In this document: positions 1-7,610 of the stretch, in pieces
Numbering within the stretch: the first letter of the stretch is position 1
Layout: each line of letters opens with the position of its first letter
Source: an uncultured Paracoccaceae bacterium
GTDB taxonomy: Bacteria; Pseudomonadota; Alphaproteobacteria; Rhodobacterales; Rhodobacteraceae
NCBI GenBank assembly: GCA_937924905.1
Contig: CALDUK010000057.1
Span: forward strand, 1-61,288
Direction: 5' to 3'
Length of the DNA stretch: 61,288 nt
Position numbers and translations under genes: made by a program
Notes under the pieces: generated by a model
Database searches by the model: none
What the model saw: the letters and a program-made list of their open reading frames with translations, nothing else
Told to the model about the DNA's origin: nothing

Positions 1-7
1 CGCGACG

Positions 8-30
8 CTGGGGGAGCGCTGCTCCCCCAG
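8..30. repeat. Perfect inverted repeat upstream of tenA
   Basis: A 10-bp arm, CTGGGGGAGC (8-17), and its exact reverse complement GCTCCCCCAG (21-30) are separated by three bases. It lies in the short gap before tenA. No T-run follows, so it is not a classical terminator. It could be an intergenic palindromic repeat of the kind scattered through rhodobacterial genomes, or an mRNA-processing hairpin between genes of one operon. The upstream gene is outside the window. Confidence 0.6.
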
Positions 31-69
31 GCCCCCACGAAGTATTTCGGGTCATTGGAGGAGTAGGCC

Positions 70-744
70 ATGAGCGACTATGGACAGGCCTTTGAAACGA
101 TGCGGGCCAAGGCGGGGCCGGTTTGGGACGCCTACACCCGGCATGGGTTTGTTGATGGCTTGCGCGATGGCGCGCTGCCGCGCGCGGCGTTCCTGCATTA
201 TTTGCGACAGGATTATATTTTTCTGACCCATTTCTCGCGCGCCTGGGCCCTGGCGGTTGTCAAGGCGGGGTCGCTGGACGAAATGCGCGCGTGCGCCGGT
301 ACGGTCCATGCGCTTTTGGAAGACGAGATGAAGTTGCACGTCAAGATTTGCTCGGACGCGGGTATCTCTGAAGCTGACCTTTTGGCCACGCGCGAGCGGC
401 CCGAAAATGCCGCCTATACGCGTTATGTCATGGATTGCGGTTTTTCGGGCGACTTCCTGACCTTGCTGGCCGCGCTTTTGCCCTGTGTTCTGGGGTATGG
501 CGAAATTGGCGCGCGGCTTGTGGCTGAGACGTCGTCAGACACCTACGGCGATTGGATTGCGACCTATGGGGGGGGCGAATACCAAAGCCTCTGCCGTGAT
601 GTCGGCCAATTGATGGATAGCGCTTTGGCTGCGCGTCTTGGGGCTGGTTATACCGAGTTGCCGGTTTGGGCCAAGCTGTGTGACACGTTCACGCAAGCCA
701 CCGAGCTGGAAGTTGGGTTTTGGCAAATGGGGCTGACACCGTGA
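70..744 (+). CDS. tenA: TenA family aminopyrimidine aminohydrolase (thiaminase II)
   Basis: This 224-residue cytoplasmic protein matches the usual length and motifs of TenA/thiaminase II, which hydrolyses aminopyrimidine breakdown products of thiamin to HMP for salvage. The N-terminal half has the helix with FLHYLRQDYIFL. The conserved LLPC motif carries the expected nucleophile Cys139 and is followed by YGEIG, which places it in the TenA_C subclass. The start is an ATG at 70 with GGAGGAG about 7 bases upstream. The stop overlaps the GTG start of the ABC ATPase, so the genes are translationally coupled. TenA next to an ABC transporter is the known arrangement for HMP-precursor uptake and salvage (ThiXYZ type). 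The operon probably begins outside the window. Confidence 0.93.
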   Translation: MSDYGQAFETMRAKAGPVWDAYTRHGFVDGLRDGALPRAAFLHYLRQDYIFLTHFSRAWALAVVKAGSLDEMRACAGTVHALLEDEMKLHVKICSDAGISEADLLATRERPENAAYTRYVMDCGFSGDFLTLLAALLPCVLGYGEIGARLVAETSSDTYGDWIATYGGGEYQSLCRDVGQLMDSALAARLGAGYTELPVWAKLCDTFTQATELEVGFWQMGLTP

Positions 745-1466
745 CCCAGGCGCCCGGCGTGCACATCAAAGGTTCGGCCGGGTTTGTCGCGGTGTCCTTG
801 TTTCGCAATCTGGATGTGACCGTTGGGGCGGGGGAATGGACCTGTCTTTTGGGCGTCTCTGGCGTGGGCAAATCCACAATTTTGCGACTGATCGCGGGGC
901 TTGAAACCGGCGCAGTCTTCGACGGGTCGATTGAAACCAGCGATGGCGCGTCTTTGGACGGGCGGGTCGCCTATATGGCGCAGCAGGATTTGTTGTTGCC
1001 CTGGGCAACGGTTCTGGAAAACGTCTGTCTGGGCGCGCGTTTGCGTGGAGAACGGGTGGATCATGCGCGTGCCAAAGCTTTGATCGAGGATGTTGGGTTA
1101 ACGGCACATGTCGCCAAGAAGCCCCATGCTTTGTCCGGTGGCCAAAGGCAGCGCGCGGCTTTGGCGCGCACATTGATGGAGGGCGGGCAGGTCATCCTTC
1201 TGGACGAGCCGTTTTCGGCGCTGGATGCGCGCACGCGTGCGGATATGCAAGAATTGGCCTTTCGCCTTTTGGGCGGGCGCACGGTGCTTTTGGTGACCCA
1301 TGATCCCGCCGAAGCCGCGCGACTGGGCCACCGGATTGTGATTATGACCGAAGCGGGCGTCGCCACCGTTGCGCCGCCGGCGCTTGCGCCGCCCAGGCCG
1401 CTGGATGATGCGGGCTATCTGGCCGCGCAAGCCGCGCTGTTGCAACGTTTGCGGGTGCCGGCATGA
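741..1466 (+). CDS. thiZ: ABC transporter ATP-binding protein, probable thiamin-precursor (HMP) uptake
   Basis: This is a 241-residue ABC ATPase. It has a Walker A (GVSGVGKST), a Q-loop at AQQD, a signature loop LSGGQRQR and a Walker B ILLDEP followed by the SALD D-loop. A GTG at 741 is preferred as start because it overlaps the tenA stop (GTGA). An in-frame TTG at 720 would lie deeper inside tenA. The permease begins in the last codons of this gene. The family resembles nitrate/sulfonate/taurine importers. The HMP-precursor role is inferred from tight coupling to tenA, and the substrate-binding protein (ThiY type) is not in the window. Confidence 0.88.
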   Translation: MTQAPGVHIKGSAGFVAVSLFRNLDVTVGAGEWTCLLGVSGVGKSTILRLIAGLETGAVFDGSIETSDGASLDGRVAYMAQQDLLLPWATVLENVCLGARLRGERVDHARAKALIEDVGLTAHVAKKPHALSGGQRQRAALARTLMEGGQVILLDEPFSALDARTRADMQELAFRLLGGRTVLLVTHDPAEAARLGHRIVIMTEAGVATVAPPALAPPRPLDDAGYLAAQAALLQRLRVPA

Positions 1467-2206
1467 AGCTGTTGGGCGGCCTTTTTGCAGCCGGTCTGGC
1501 GGTTCTGGTCTGGCAAGCGATTGTGACGCTGACCGATGCGCCCCGGTTTATCCTGCCAAGCCCCGCTTTGGTGCTGGAGACATGGTTTGCCAATCGCGCG
1601 CTTTTGGCCGAACACACGCTGGTCACAGGGTTGGAAATCGTGCTGGGCCTGTTGATTGGGGCAGGTTTGGGCGTGATCACGGCCCTGTCGCTGGCGGCCT
1701 CGAATTTTGCGCGGCTGACCATCCGGCCCATGCTGGTGTTTACCCAGGCTTTGCCGGTTTTTGCGCTGGCACCCATTTTGACGCTTTGGCTGGGGTTTGG
1801 ATTGGGATCGAAAATCGCCATGGCGGTTCTGATCATATATTTCCCCGTAACCTCGGCCTTTTTCGATGGACTGATGCGGACACCGAAAGGGTATCTGGAT
1901 TTGGCTGAAACCATGGGGGCCAGCCCTGCGCGTATTTTGTGGAAAGTGCGCGTGCCTGCGGCCTTGCCCGCGCTTGGGTCCGGTCTGCGTCTTGCGGCGG
2001 TTTATGCCCCAATTGGTGCTGTGATTGGCGAATGGGTCGGGGCAAGCCGGGGATTGGGCTATCTGATGCTATTGGCCAATGGCCGGGCAAAAACCGATCT
2101 GATGTTTGCCGCATTGTTCACGCTGGGGCTGTTGTCGATCCTGCTTTACGTTGTCGTCAACCGGGTGACGCTTTACGCGCTGGAGCGACACACCCCCGGA
2201 CAGTGA
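1463..2206 (+). CDS. thiX: ABC transporter permease, probable thiamin-precursor (HMP) uptake
   Basis: This 247-residue integral membrane protein has about six hydrophobic segments. The BPD-type EAA loop is visible as YLDLAETMGASPARILWKV (about residues 138-156). It belongs to the SsuC/ThiX-like permease family. ATG 1463 overlaps the stop of the ATPase (ATGA), so the two are co-translated. With tenA and the ATPase it forms the end of a probable HMP-precursor import operon. Specificity is inferred from context only, since taurine and nitrate permeases look alike at this level. Confidence 0.88.
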   Translation: MKLLGGLFAAGLAVLVWQAIVTLTDAPRFILPSPALVLETWFANRALLAEHTLVTGLEIVLGLLIGAGLGVITALSLAASNFARLTIRPMLVFTQALPVFALAPILTLWLGFGLGSKIAMAVLIIYFPVTSAFFDGLMRTPKGYLDLAETMGASPARILWKVRVPAALPALGSGLRLAAVYAPIGAVIGEWVGASRGLGYLMLLANGRAKTDLMFAALFTLGLLSILLYVVVNRVTLYALERHTPGQ

Positions 2207-2272
2207 GAGACTTGCCCGACGGCAGGTCATAAGGCAGTGTTCCCGAACGCAGAGGTCCGACGGAGAGGCGCC

Positions 2273-2791
2273 ATGCATATTGCCTTTGTCACCGGCCCCG
2301 GTCGGGGCGACACCGATTTGTTGTTGGCGTCGGTTGCATCGCGTCTTGAGGATGCGGGATTGCGGGCCTGTGGCACAGTACAGGTCAACACCGAATGCGA
2401 AGGCGACGGACCCTGCGACATGGATGTGCAGGTGTTGCCCGATGGGCCGGTGATCCGGATTTCGCAGACGCTTGGCCCCGAGGCGCGGGGATGCAGGCTG
2501 GATCCGGGTGCGCTGGAAACCGCCATTGCCGCCTGCGAAGCCCGGCTGGATGGGGCCGAGGTTTTGCTGGTCAACAAGTTCGGCAAGCAAGAGGCATTGG
2601 GGCGCGGGTTTCGCGGGCTGATTGCCGAAGCTCTGTCGCGGGATATGCCGGTTTTGGTTGGCCTTAACGCTTTGAACAAAGACGCTTTTTGCCAGTTCAC
2701 GGACAATGTCGCGGTCGAGGTTCAGCCTGACCGTGACGCAATCCTGTCCTGGCTTTTGCGGGCCGTCCAAAATCGCCAGACGGTGACTTAG
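2273..2791 (+). CDS. DUF2478 domain-containing protein
   Basis: This 172-residue protein starts MHIAFVTGPGRGDTD, has a central CDMDVQVLPDG stretch and ends in a short helical tail, the pattern of the DUF2478 family (about 160-180 residues). The family is often found beside molybdate-transport genes and has a nucleotide-binding-like fold, but its biochemical role is not established. The ATG at 2273 has GGAGAGG upstream and is preferred to an in-frame ATG-less extension beginning at 2237. There is no molybdenum gene next to it here. It sits 66 bp after the permease and 123 bp before the unusual hydrolase gene, so it may form the end of the upstream transcript. Confidence 0.75.
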   Translation: MHIAFVTGPGRGDTDLLLASVASRLEDAGLRACGTVQVNTECEGDGPCDMDVQVLPDGPVIRISQTLGPEARGCRLDPGALETAIAACEARLDGAEVLLVNKFGKQEALGRGFRGLIAEALSRDMPVLVGLNALNKDAFCQFTDNVAVEVQPDRDAILSWLLRAVQNRQTVT

Positions 2792-2914
2792 ACGTTTCAC
2801 GCACCATTGACGCAGCGTTACCGGCCTTAGGCGCATGGCGCGTTCATTGATACTGTCAGCCCCAGTGAAGCTTTGAATTTCTGAGCAATTTCTTGTTTTG
2901 CTGGGGTAAAATTA

Positions 2915-5536
2915 ATGACCGATTTGAGTTTGCCGCCGATTGATTTCGCGGTGCTGATGGATCGTCTGAGCGATCCTGACAGCGATCTGGACCACTTGCT
3001 GGGCTATATGATCGAAGTTCCTGTTCCCGGGCGCATGGGGCCTGAGCTGGAACCGAACCCGGCGCTGGTGCTGAATATTCCGCCGCGCGTCGAAGGTGGG
3101 TTTCTGGTCAGCCTTGCGAATGGGTTTATGCGCACCCGGCGCCATCGCCAGTACCGGAAGCGGATCGCGGCGGGGTGGACCGGGCCGCGGATCGTATCCG
3201 AAGGCGACAGCTGGTTTCAATATCCGACGCGGTTGCAGGATACGATTGATCATCTGATGAAATCGAACGCTATCCTCAGCCTTGGCGCGGCTGGTGATGA
3301 ATTGAAAGACATTCAGAACCAGCGCGAGATCCTGCGTCATATCCAGAACGAAGGGGCCAAGGCGCTTTTGTTGTCGGCCGGGGGCAATGATCTGTTCGAC
3401 AATGGTCAGCTTGGCCGTCTGGTCGAAGACCCGTTTCCGGGTGCCACCGGCGAAGATCTGGTGGGAGAGACCTTTCAGGCGTTCTTGCGGACTATGGTGC
3501 CCAAATATCTTAGTCTGTTCCGGCGCGTGCATCGGGCATTTCCACATGTGCATATGCTGATCCACGGCTACGGCCCGGCATTTCCGCGCAATGGGGCGTG
3601 GATTGAAAAGCCGCTGACGGATCGTGGTGTTCCGAAATCCGTGCAGCATGATGTGGTCAAACTCATTCTGCGCCGGTTCAACGACAGTTTGGCCGGTTTG
3701 GCCAAGCGGGCCGAATTTCACGGCAAGCTGGCGCATATCGACGTCACCCATATCGGCACCAAGCCGGGGGATTGGCACGACGAAATTCATCTGAACGGGC
3801 CGAATTACAAAAAGGTTGCCGACGTCTTTCAGGCCGAGCTGGACAAACGGCTGGCCGGGGCGGCGCCGGAAAGCGGTATACCTGCCGCCGCGACATCGTC
3901 CGCGGTCACCGAAGCAGCGGCGCGACTGGCGGCTTTGGATCAAGGCACGTTGTTGCGCGAGTTGGATTTACGCGTGAACCTGGTTGATCTTGATCCAACA
4001 GCGGCGGACGAAGCGGACTTGCCTCTTTTAAGCGCGGCGCAACCGGCGACCGAATTGGGCTTTCAAACCATTCGCATGGCAACCGAGCGATTGATCAGGC
4101 CGTGGCTGGACAACTTGCGCGATGTTCTTTGTGGCGGAGCTGGGCCGGACAATCTGGTGGAAAAAGCGGTTGTCGATGGGTTGGGCAAGGGCAAAGGCGC
4201 GTTGTCGGGCGCGATTGCGAGATGGCTGATCTCGGGCCCGTTCGGTGTGCCTGCGGCGGTGGCCACGGCGTTGGCGGCGTGGCTGGCGGGCGAGGCTTTG
4301 CGGTTGGGCAAGACCAAGTTGTGCGCGACTTATGCCCCTGTTTCGCCGCCCGTTCTGGAGGGCGTTGTCGAAGCTGCGGTGCCGACCATGGCGGATGCGC
4401 GCGCGATGTTCGCAGGCCGGGACGGGGTGCCGGGTTTTGACGCGGCATTCGTTGCGCAGCGCAAAGCCTTGATGGAAGAGGTCGTGCGCAAGGACGCGGT
4501 CGAAGAGCCGACCGTCCCGGTTGATGAAAACGGGATGAAGGCGTTCATGGCCTTCTCGGGGTCTGTTTTCGAAATGCTGGGCGGCGAAACGGACGACGCC
4601 CCCGTTGACGCGGGCTTTCTTAGTATGGCCGAGGCGCTGATCGAAATTGATGGCACCCGGCCTGCCTTGTATGTGCGCGATGGTACGGTCGATGTGAACG
4701 ATCCCAAGCTGGAACGCAGCACATTTCAGGATCAGGTGATTGAACATCTGCCGGATATTGAAAGCCAGATTGCCGCAACGGGCCGCGTGTTGCAGGGGTT
4801 TGACCGGTCGCCCGACCGGGTGTTTGGCAGCGCCTGGATGCTGGACGGGGGACGTGCTGCGACTGCGCAGCATGTGGTCGAGTTTATGGCGGTTCGGTTT
4901 GGGCCGAACTGGTTTTTGAACGGCAATTTCTTTGTGGATTTCGCGGTCGAGGCTGACCGGCCGACCGGGCAAGGGCCGATCTTTCGGGTCGAAGGGGTCG
5001 AAGGCACGGGCCCCAACCGGATTGAAGGGCGCGTGAACCCCGCGCAACTGGATGTGGCGGTTTTAAAGCTGGTTCCCGTGGGCGGGCAGGCATTTCCCGA
5101 TCCGGTGCCGCTTGCGACGCTGGCGGATGAAGCCGAAATGTTGGCCGACGCGCGGCCCTGGTTTTACAATGTCGGCCATCCCGGTGCGCCGACCGGAGGG
5201 TGGCTGGTCGACGCCGAGGATAACGATCCCAACACGCTGGCGCGGTCGGTTCTGCATGCATTGATCGGCCGGCAATTCGGCGTAAAGCGGTTTTCGCCCG
5301 GCTTGCTGAAAAGCCGCCCGACTGTCCTTGGCCAACCGGGCATGTTCGATGCCGCCCAACCCTTTGGTGGATCGGTGTTTTTACATGACGCAACGACGCT
5401 TGGTGGATCGTCGGGGTCCCCTTTAATGATGCCGGGCAAAAACGGCATGGTCACCGCAGGGCTGCATTTTGCCGGACTGTTCGGGACCCAGAATTACGCA
5501 CATTGGGTGCCCGCAATACAAGAACCTCTGACATGA
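2915..5536 (+). CDS. SGNH/GDSL hydrolase fused to a trypsin-like serine protease
   Basis: This 873-residue two-enzyme fusion has no signal peptide. The N-terminal domain (about 90-315) carries the SGNH blocks: GDSW with Ser99, GGND with Asn158, and DEIH with Asp289 and His292. Family members hydrolyse esters. Residues about 437-459 form a hydrophobic, glycine/alanine-rich helix in the linker. The C-terminal domain (about 630-873) is a V8/trypsin-like peptidase with TAQH (His653), LDVAVLKL (Asp713) and GSSGSP (Ser833), so both triads look intact. It is followed after 49 bp by a haem peroxidase and then a papain-like fusion gene, all on the same strand. The start at 2915 has only GGGG about 8 bases upstream. 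Function is unknown; the domain combination suggests a multi-activity effector or conflict protein, which is inference. Confidence 0.85.
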   Translation: MTDLSLPPIDFAVLMDRLSDPDSDLDHLLGYMIEVPVPGRMGPELEPNPALVLNIPPRVEGGFLVSLANGFMRTRRHRQYRKRIAAGWTGPRIVSEGDSWFQYPTRLQDTIDHLMKSNAILSLGAAGDELKDIQNQREILRHIQNEGAKALLLSAGGNDLFDNGQLGRLVEDPFPGATGEDLVGETFQAFLRTMVPKYLSLFRRVHRAFPHVHMLIHGYGPAFPRNGAWIEKPLTDRGVPKSVQHDVVKLILRRFNDSLAGLAKRAEFHGKLAHIDVTHIGTKPGDWHDEIHLNGPNYKKVADVFQAELDKRLAGAAPESGIPAAATSSAVTEAAARLAALDQGTLLRELDLRVNLVDLDPTAADEADLPLLSAAQPATELGFQTIRMATERLIRPWLDNLRDVLCGGAGPDNLVEKAVVDGLGKGKGALSGAIARWLISGPFGVPAAVATALAAWLAGEALRLGKTKLCATYAPVSPPVLEGVVEAAVPTMADARAMFAGRDGVPGFDAAFVAQRKALMEEVVRKDAVEEPTVPVDENGMKAFMAFSGSVFEMLGGETDDAPVDAGFLSMAEALIEIDGTRPALYVRDGTVDVNDPKLERSTFQDQVIEHLPDIESQIAATGRVLQGFDRSPDRVFGSAWMLDGGRAATAQHVVEFMAVRFGPNWFLNGNFFVDFAVEADRPTGQGPIFRVEGVEGTGPNRIEGRVNPAQLDVAVLKLVPVGGQAFPDPVPLATLADEAEMLADARPWFYNVGHPGAPTGGWLVDAEDNDPNTLARSVLHALIGRQFGVKRFSPGLLKSRPTVLGQPGMFDAAQPFGGSVFLHDATTLGGSSGSPLMMPGKNGMVTAGLHFAGLFGTQNYAHWVPAIQEPLT

Positions 5537-5585
5537 GGCGTGACTGAGTTCTCAGCTATTTTCGTAACCTTTTTAGGAGATTGAG

Positions 5586-7538
5586 ATGCTTTTTTCATTC
5601 GGACACGGCCAGAAGATTGTCGTCGCGACAGAGAGCGGCGTGGAAAGCAACGTCATACCTTACGCAAGCCGGTCGATGGCTGCGGTCGCCCCCGGCGCAA
5701 TGTCGAACAAGCGCATCAAAACGGCTGTTGAAAGCGGCGTTGGCGGGGCATCAGAACAAAGCTTTGGCTATATGTTCCCGAACGCGCCCGGTGTGTCGGG
5801 CGGTGACCCTGCGACCATCGATGCGCTGATCGCGCTGGCCGCTGCGATGACCGAAGCCACAGGGGGGTCGGGTGGGGCTGATTCAGATATTCCCACGGTG
5901 ATGACCTATTTCGGTCAGTTCATTGATCACGATATCACAGCCAATACCGACCGCGACGCCAAGACGATCAACACGACGATGACAGGCAAGGCTATTCAAC
6001 CTTTGGACCGCACAGATGTCGAGGCCAGCCTTATGAACCTGCGCGAAGGCAGTCTGCGCCTGGACAGTCTTTATGGCGACGGTCCGTCCAGCACCGCGTT
6101 CACGCGGAAGATGCAGGCCGCGATGCGCGACCCGTCGGATGCTTCGAAAATGCGGATCGGTCAATTGACAACGGCGGGGTTTGGCAACCCGGTCACCGTA
6201 CCCGCAGACCGGGGCGCAGATTTGCCGCGACTGGGGGACGTTCTGGATGATCCGTCGTCGGGTTTGACCGAGGCTGATATCCTTGGCCTTGGTGACGAGC
6301 TGAAGCGCAGTTTTGTCGAGGTGGACCCAACGACCAAGGATATCATCCTTGACGCTTCGGGTACGCCAATCATCAAGCGCGCCCTTGCGGTTATTGGGGA
6401 CGGGCGAAACGATGAAAACTTGCTGGTGGCGCAGTTGCATCTGGCCTTTTTGCGGTTTCACAACGCGGTGGCCGATGATCTGGCGGCGTCCGAACCGGAT
6501 GCGGCCACGCGGTTTGAAAAGGCGCGCCAGACGGTTACGCATGTTTACCAGTGGTTCGTGGTCAATGTGTATCTGCCAAAGGTCTGTATGCCGTCGGTCG
6601 TCGACAGCGTCAAAGCGGACAAGGCACGGCTTTACCATGACTTTCGCGCCCGTGTTGCAAGCGGGGTGTCTGACTTTCCTTTGCCGCTTGAATTTTCGGT
6701 GGCGGCGTTCCGGTTTGGCCATTCGATGGTGCGCGCCGAATATGATCACAATGAAAACTTTGGCCGGCCCGACAATATGTTCTTGCGCCGCGCCTCGTTC
6801 GAGCAGCTGTTTTCCTTTACCGGCGGCGGAAAACTGGGCGAGTTGATCACGGGGAGCGCGGAAGAACGCCTTGCCGAAAACTGGCCCATTGATTGGGAGC
6901 GGTTTATTCGCGATGCGCCGCTTCATTCTGACCGGATGGCGCGCAAGATTGACACCAAACTGGCCCCGCCCTTGTCAGACATGTTCAAGGAAGACGATGG
7001 TTTGACGCCCAGCGAACAAACCGGCGAGCTGGGGCGCATTTTGCGGCACCTGGCCGAACGGAACCTGCGCCGGTCGCACCGTTTGAACATTCCGTCCGGT
7101 CAAGCGGTGACAGCGGCCGTGAATGCCTTTGACGGGTCAACAAGCCCATTTGTCGAAAGCGCGGCTTATCGCACGGCCTATGCCGGTGACGATATCGAGA
7201 TCCCCGAACCCCCGGCCGCAGACGGGATTGCGGTTTTGCCCGAAACGGTTCTGGGCGAAGGGGCGGCAGGCGCGGCTTTGCGCGATGGCAATATGCTGGG
7301 TGATACGCCGCTTTGGTTCTATCTGCTGCGCGAGGCCGAAGTGACGGCGGGCGACACGCTTGGACCGCTGGGCAGTCGTCTGGTGGCGGAAACGCTGGTG
7401 GGGTTGGTTATCGAAGACAGCCAATCCTATTGGGCACAAGGCAGCGGCGGTGGTTCGTGGAGCCCAAGCGACGCGCCGATTGGCGGCGAGACCATTGACA
7501 GCTTTCCCAAGATGCTGGCGAGCGCGGGTCTTCTTTGA
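5586..7538 (+). CDS. Animal-type haem peroxidase family protein
   Basis: This 650-residue protein belongs to the peroxidase-cyclooxygenase superfamily. The distal site is seen in FGQFIDHDIT (distal His115) and the proximal site in FRFGHSMVRAEYDHN (His379). The spacing between the two is as expected for myeloperoxidase-like and bacterial peroxicin/peroxinectin-like domains. Such enzymes oxidise halides or organic substrates with H2O2. The N-terminus has no clear Sec signal and no RTX or dockerin-like repeats are seen, so how or whether it is secreted is open. The start ATG has AGGAGATTG just upstream. It lies between the SGNH-protease fusion and the papain-hydrolase fusion, with gaps of 49 and 72 bp, and is probably co-transcribed with both. 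Confidence 0.88.
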   Translation: MLFSFGHGQKIVVATESGVESNVIPYASRSMAAVAPGAMSNKRIKTAVESGVGGASEQSFGYMFPNAPGVSGGDPATIDALIALAAAMTEATGGSGGADSDIPTVMTYFGQFIDHDITANTDRDAKTINTTMTGKAIQPLDRTDVEASLMNLREGSLRLDSLYGDGPSSTAFTRKMQAAMRDPSDASKMRIGQLTTAGFGNPVTVPADRGADLPRLGDVLDDPSSGLTEADILGLGDELKRSFVEVDPTTKDIILDASGTPIIKRALAVIGDGRNDENLLVAQLHLAFLRFHNAVADDLAASEPDAATRFEKARQTVTHVYQWFVVNVYLPKVCMPSVVDSVKADKARLYHDFRARVASGVSDFPLPLEFSVAAFRFGHSMVRAEYDHNENFGRPDNMFLRRASFEQLFSFTGGGKLGELITGSAEERLAENWPIDWERFIRDAPLHSDRMARKIDTKLAPPLSDMFKEDDGLTPSEQTGELGRILRHLAERNLRRSHRLNIPSGQAVTAAVNAFDGSTSPFVESAAYRTAYAGDDIEIPEPPAADGIAVLPETVLGEGAAGAALRDGNMLGDTPLWFYLLREAEVTAGDTLGPLGSRLVAETLVGLVIEDSQSYWAQGSGGGSWSPSDAPIGGETIDSFPKMLASAGLL

Positions 7539-7610
7539 CCTGAGCGTTGGCATGGTTGTCCGGCGCGGTGCCCACACGCTGCGCCGGACATCTGGAAAAG
7601 GTGGTTTGGT

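Noticed and set aside
1-69. TPP riboswitch before tenA
   Set aside because: Only 69 bases are available and no THI-box pattern is present; a riboswitch, if any, lies before the operon start outside the window.
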